Shown in pieces: positions 60,700 to 64,000 of a stretch of DNA of 64,000 nucleotides. The notes under the pieces were generated by a model. The model was not told the DNA's origin. It was given only the letters and a program-made list of their open reading frames with translations, and ran no database searches. A program made the translations under genes and the position numbers. The stretch lies in assembly GCA_027625915.1 (NCBI GenBank), contig JANTQA010000026.1, positions 6,820,001 through 6,884,000 of the forward strand. The letters are read 5' to 3'. How positions within the stretch are numbered: position 1 is the first letter of the stretch; each line of letters begins with the position of its first letter. The stretch is from Anaeramoeba flamelloides. Its lineage: Eukaryota > Metamonada > Anaeramoebidae.

Positions 60700-61867
60700 T
60701 TTCAATTTTTTGAACATTTTTTTTTGATTAAATTTTTGGTTTTATTAAATTTCGTTTTTGGATCTAGAAATGTGTTTATTGAAATGAATGAGTGGAATTA
60801 AATAAAGAGTAAACCAAAAAAATAGACCTGACTAGATGTGTCTTTGGAACAAATATTTTCTTTGAGAAGAGTAAAAAAAGAAAGATCACCTTTCCAAATA
60901 CATTTATTAGTAAACAAGAGAAGGAAAAAAAAAACAAACGACTAAAACCTATTTTTCGAAGATTTGTTTTCTTTATCTTCTTAATTTGCTCTGAACCCAA
61001 ACTATTTATTACCTTGAATTTCTCTCCCCATTACTATATATTTTTTTATCAAAACATTTTTTGACAAAATACAATTAAAAATTCTTTTTTCAAATATTTT
61101 TATCAAATAAGCCAAAATAAAAGAATCCTATTTCAAAAATTAAAATCTAGATTTTGAATTATTGAAATCTAAAAATAGTTACAACAAAAGATTGAACCCA
61201 TCATAAAATAAAATAAAAATTAGAAAAAATAAAATCAGATTTAGAATTATTCAAATCATAGTGGATTAAAAGTGAAACAGGAAAAAAAGTGAAACATGGT
61301 TTTTAAGGTTTAATTAAAAGGAAAAGTAAAAAAAAAATATTGAAAAATAAAAACAAAAATCTGATGAAATTAAAAAAAATGATTCTGATCTGAAATTCAA
61401 AAATTAACTTGAGAAGAATAATAAAATCAAACCACTCAAATCCATGTCTAATCATTCTATAAAGTTGGTCAACATTTTTGAAAAATATTATATATATATA
61501 TATATATATCTGTATGTATGTATATATACTATTATTATGAAGATAAGAGTTGTTAAACCCTTTTATTTTTACTAATTTGTAATCTTTATTTATTAATTTT
61601 TAAAATAATCTCAAAAAAAATTATTATCTTCTCGGACTAATAAATTTATTGAATCTTTTGTTTTTTTTTTTGGTATTAAACTCATTATATTATTTTTTTT
61701 AATATGTTCATTTATTATTTTTTTTTACTTCTAATATCCATATTTTGACTAGAATTATAATATTTTCAATTATCAAGATTTAATATCTTAATAAGTTATA
61801 GAGGATAATAAATAGATATTTGATCAAAAAATATTTTTCAACATATTTTATAATTTAAGTTGTAAAA
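60700..61867. other. Gene-free stretch with simple repeats
   Basis: A (TA)n run at about 61488-61510 and the weak dispersed repeat at about 61370-61492 shared with 47680-47835. Nothing coding is supportable. Confidence 0.45.
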
Positions 61868-62065
61868 TCCAATTTTCCTGGTTCTAAACATTATTTTTAA
61901 TTTTTTCTGATAAAAAATTAGAATAATTTTTCTTCACATTCAAGATTTCATTTTATTATATTTTCAAAGTATTTAAAATCTGATGAATATCTTTCTTATC
62001 GGGGCTCAATTATTTGAACTATAAAGAATTATTTGTTGATTTAAATTGGAAAATCAAAATTTTTT
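61868..62065 (+). repeat. Left flank of palindrome island E (shared with 4488-4660)
   Basis: Blocks AAATCCAATTTTCC, TTCATTTTATTATATTTTCA, AATATCTTTC and TATAAAGAATTATTTG match island A's flank in order and orientation. Confidence 0.65.
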
Positions 62066-62080
62066 TATCTGATTTTCCGT

Positions 62081-62930
62081 TAGGTTTTCCAGAATTTAAA
62101 AAAAAATGAGTAAAATCATAGATTTTTCTCTATTTTTTTGAATTCTGGAAAACCTAGGACACCTTTCGTTAGGTTTTTTTTAATTTTTGAAATAAACAGA
62201 AAATTTTAATAAATTTTTGGTTTATTCCAAAAAGTAAAAAAAACCTAGGACACTTTCGTTAGGTTTTTTTTTAATTTGAGAAATTAAAAAAGAGCTTGGA
62301 AGTTGACTGTCACTTCAGTTAAGTTTTTTTTAATTTTTAAAATAAACTAAAATTTAAATAAATTTTGGGTTTATTAGAAAAGGTAATAAAAAATATACAT
62401 TATGTTTTCTTGAGTTTTTTGTTTATTTGGAATATCTATCAATTTTTGTTAGGTTTTTTTTTACTTTACGAAATTAACCGAAAATTTTATTAAAATTTTC
62501 TGTTTATTTCTAAAAGTAAAAAAAAACCTAGAAAATTTCACTAATAAAAAAAAACTCCAAAAAAAGTCCCGTTAGGTTTTTATTTTAATACAAGAAATAA
62601 ACTGAAAATTTCTGAAATTTTCATTTTATTTCTTAAATTAAAAAAAACCGCCGTTAGCTTTTCCTGAATTCAAAAGAATAGAGTAAAATCTATGATTGTA
62701 ATCCATTATTTTGAATTCTGTTAAAGCTAGGCACTCTATGGCATTCTACGATTCCTGAAGGATACTTTCGTTAGGTTTTCCAGGATTCAAAAGAAGAGAG
62801 TACAATTCAAAGATTTTAAGAAAAAAACAGAAAACCTCAAGAAAACCGCCGTTGGGTTTTTTTTACTTTCAGATATTAAACGAAAATTTCAAAAATTTTC
62901 TTTTTGTTTCTCAAATTAAAAATCCCTATA
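62081..62930. repeat. Palindrome island E (largest)
   Basis: Successive units, each bounded by GTTAGGTTTT...AAAACCTA: 62081-62155 (class i, AGGTTTTCCAGAATTT / GAATTCTGGAAAACCT), 62171-62246 (class ii), a degraded class-ii unit about 62256-62395, 62451-62529 (class ii, ACTTTACGAAATTAACC / TTATTTCTAAAAGT), 62574-62648 (class ii variant), about 62654-62731 (class i beginning AGCTTTTCC), about 62773-62830 (half of a class-i unit) and a class-ii unit at about 62850-62930. Spacers repeat GGACACTTTCGTT or longer forms (GGCACTCTATGGCATTC). Arms are about 33-35 bp with loops of 4-8 bp. Confidence 0.8.
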
Positions 62931-63369
62931 TACTTGAGGGTACTCTACAAAAATTTTCAATATTTATCATCATTTTTTTTTTTTTTTTCTAATTGATTTT
63001 TTTTAGATCATAAGAATGTTAAAAAGTCATTTGTTATTATCTATTCAATATGAAAATATCATAAAGTTGAATTTAACCTAAATTTTTTTTCCAACAAAAA
63101 GGCACACCTCTATCAACTCATCAATAGTATTGAATTTGATTGTTAATTAGGAATTACACATTGGTGATTTACATTTTAATTATTCATTTTTTCATTTTTT
63201 TTATTTTTTTCTTTATGGGTATTGAACAGTTGGAAAAATGAAAAAAAAAAAAAAAAAGAAAAGAAGAAACAAATTTGGAAATAATCTTCCCAGTATAAAA
63301 CTGAAAACCGATCAAGTTTGATTTCAAATGAGCTAGATATTGGAATTAAGTAAGATCATTATTGGAGTG

Positions 63370-63561
63370 ATGAGTGAAACAAAGAAAAGAGGACTAAAAA
63401 AAAAACAATTGATTCCAAGTAAATACCCAGATGAATTGCGGCTTTATATTGAATATGAGAATTTAAAGAACAAAAGTTTGACGTGTAAAGAGTTATCAAT
63501 AAAATGGATAGAAGTTTTTCCCAATTTCGCATTGTTTAACAGTTTTTTATTGGTTTTATAA
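63370..63561 (+). CDS. Short hypothetical protein or first exon
   Basis: ATG at 63370 opens a 63-residue frame: MSETKKRGLKKKQLIPSKYP, then DELRLYIEYENLKNKSLTCK, ELSIKWIEVFPN, and a hydrophobic end. The body up to VFPN is mixed and charged with balanced composition, unlike the F/K/N noise of neighbouring frames, while the last dozen residues look like read-through into an intron. It may therefore be the first exon of a gene that continues to the right. No family is recognised. The alternative is a chance frame. Confidence 0.3.
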   Translation: MSETKKRGLKKKQLIPSKYPDELRLYIEYENLKNKSLTCKELSIKWIEVFPNFALFNSFLLVL

Positions 63562-64000
63562 TATTTTTTCTCTACAATTTTACAAAACAAGATTTCTCAT
63601 TTCAAATAAAAGGTTACATCAATTTTTAAAATATTATGAGTTTTTAATTTTAATTGGTTTGATTTAATGAGTTTTAAAGATTCAGTTGAGTGTTATTTTA
63701 TGTTTTAAAGAGTTTCTTATCTTGTAGAATGATTCTACAATTAATTTGATTCAATTATTAATAATTCTTGAAATTTTCTGTTCCCTTTTATTTGGTAAAG
63801 AGTTTAAAGTCATTTCATATCAATTTAGCATTTTTATACCATTAAAAACGAACTTTTTTTCTTTACTAGAGACTAATCAAAATCCTAGTACTATTAACAA
63901 CAATAAATACAACAGCACCAAGTTTATTAAGAACTAGAATGTTGATTATATTCTGAATAAGCCCAATTAACAGGCACGAAATAATAATTGTAGTGTAAGG
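63562..64000. other. AT-rich right edge, partial similarity to 5640-5700
   Basis: AACAATAAATACAACAGCACCAAG near 63898-63920 resembles AATAATAAATACAATAGTCCCAAG near 5640-5663, and both are followed by an AGAA(C/T)TAGAA and GATTATA...TGAATAA stretch. This suggests that the right flanks of islands A and E are also related. Otherwise nothing is supportable. Confidence 0.4.

Noticed and set aside
1-64000. CRISPR arrays, LTR elements or virus-like genes
   Set aside because: No regularly spaced direct repeats with unique spacers, no paired LTRs, and no integrase, capsid or polymerase-B motifs were seen; the reverse transcriptase sequence present is of non-LTR type.

Overview
The window is strongly AT-rich nuclear DNA from a eukaryote. 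It has GT-AG introns, an intron-less tRNA gene with a Pol III T-run, a LINE, small inverted-repeat elements, long A/T runs and K/E/N/Q-rich low-complexity insertions inside conserved proteins. All recognised genes read with the standard code, and TAA ends Lon, the kinase and the ankyrin exon. The style suggests a free-living amoeboid or flagellate protist (Anaeramoeba-like or similar), but the sequence alone does not fix the lineage.

Layout. 0-8 kb: tRNA-Val(AAC) at 1855-1926, then gene-poor DNA with several inverted-repeat elements and a first island of back-to-back palindromes (4.7-5.3 kb). 8.3-9.1 kb (-): four-exon, Ran-like GTPase. 9.7-11.2 kb (-): 5'-truncated, degenerate LINE. 15.5-17.4 kb (+): two-exon LKB1/STK11-type kinase ending in a CaaX box. 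17.9 kb: Tc1/mariner-type MITE. 22.5-28.8 kb (-): nine ankyrin repeats in one exon and, about 4.9 kb downstream, a last partial repeat plus coiled coil in another. Between them lie a second LINE remnant, a LINE 3' tail and a second palindrome island. 32.6 kb (-): ribosomal protein eL29. 35.2-37.0 kb: palindromes and a tandem duplication. 37.5-44.0 kb (-): six-exon, cysteine-repeat, probably GPI-anchored surface protein with one in-frame stop. 44-49 kb: repeats only. 49.0-52.2 kb (-): organelle-targeted Lon protease. 54.6-60.1 kb (-): intron-less 1850-residue HEAT-like solenoid resembling focadhesin/RST1. 60.3-64 kb: a doubtful small gene, the largest palindrome island and one short open frame.

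The genes are unrelated single-copy functions (transport/GTPase, energy-sensing kinase, ribosome, organelle proteostasis, RNA-decay scaffold, cell surface). No operon or shared pathway is evident.

The most unusual signal is non-coding. Five islands of about 75-bp near-perfect palindromes start (GTT)AGGTTTT and end AAAACCTA. They come in at least two interior sequence classes, are laid end to end with short CACTTTCG-like spacers, and two islands (4.5 kb and 61.9 kb) share about 180 bp of left flank. Several other repeat families recur across the window, including a LINE 3' tail that could fold into three short stems.
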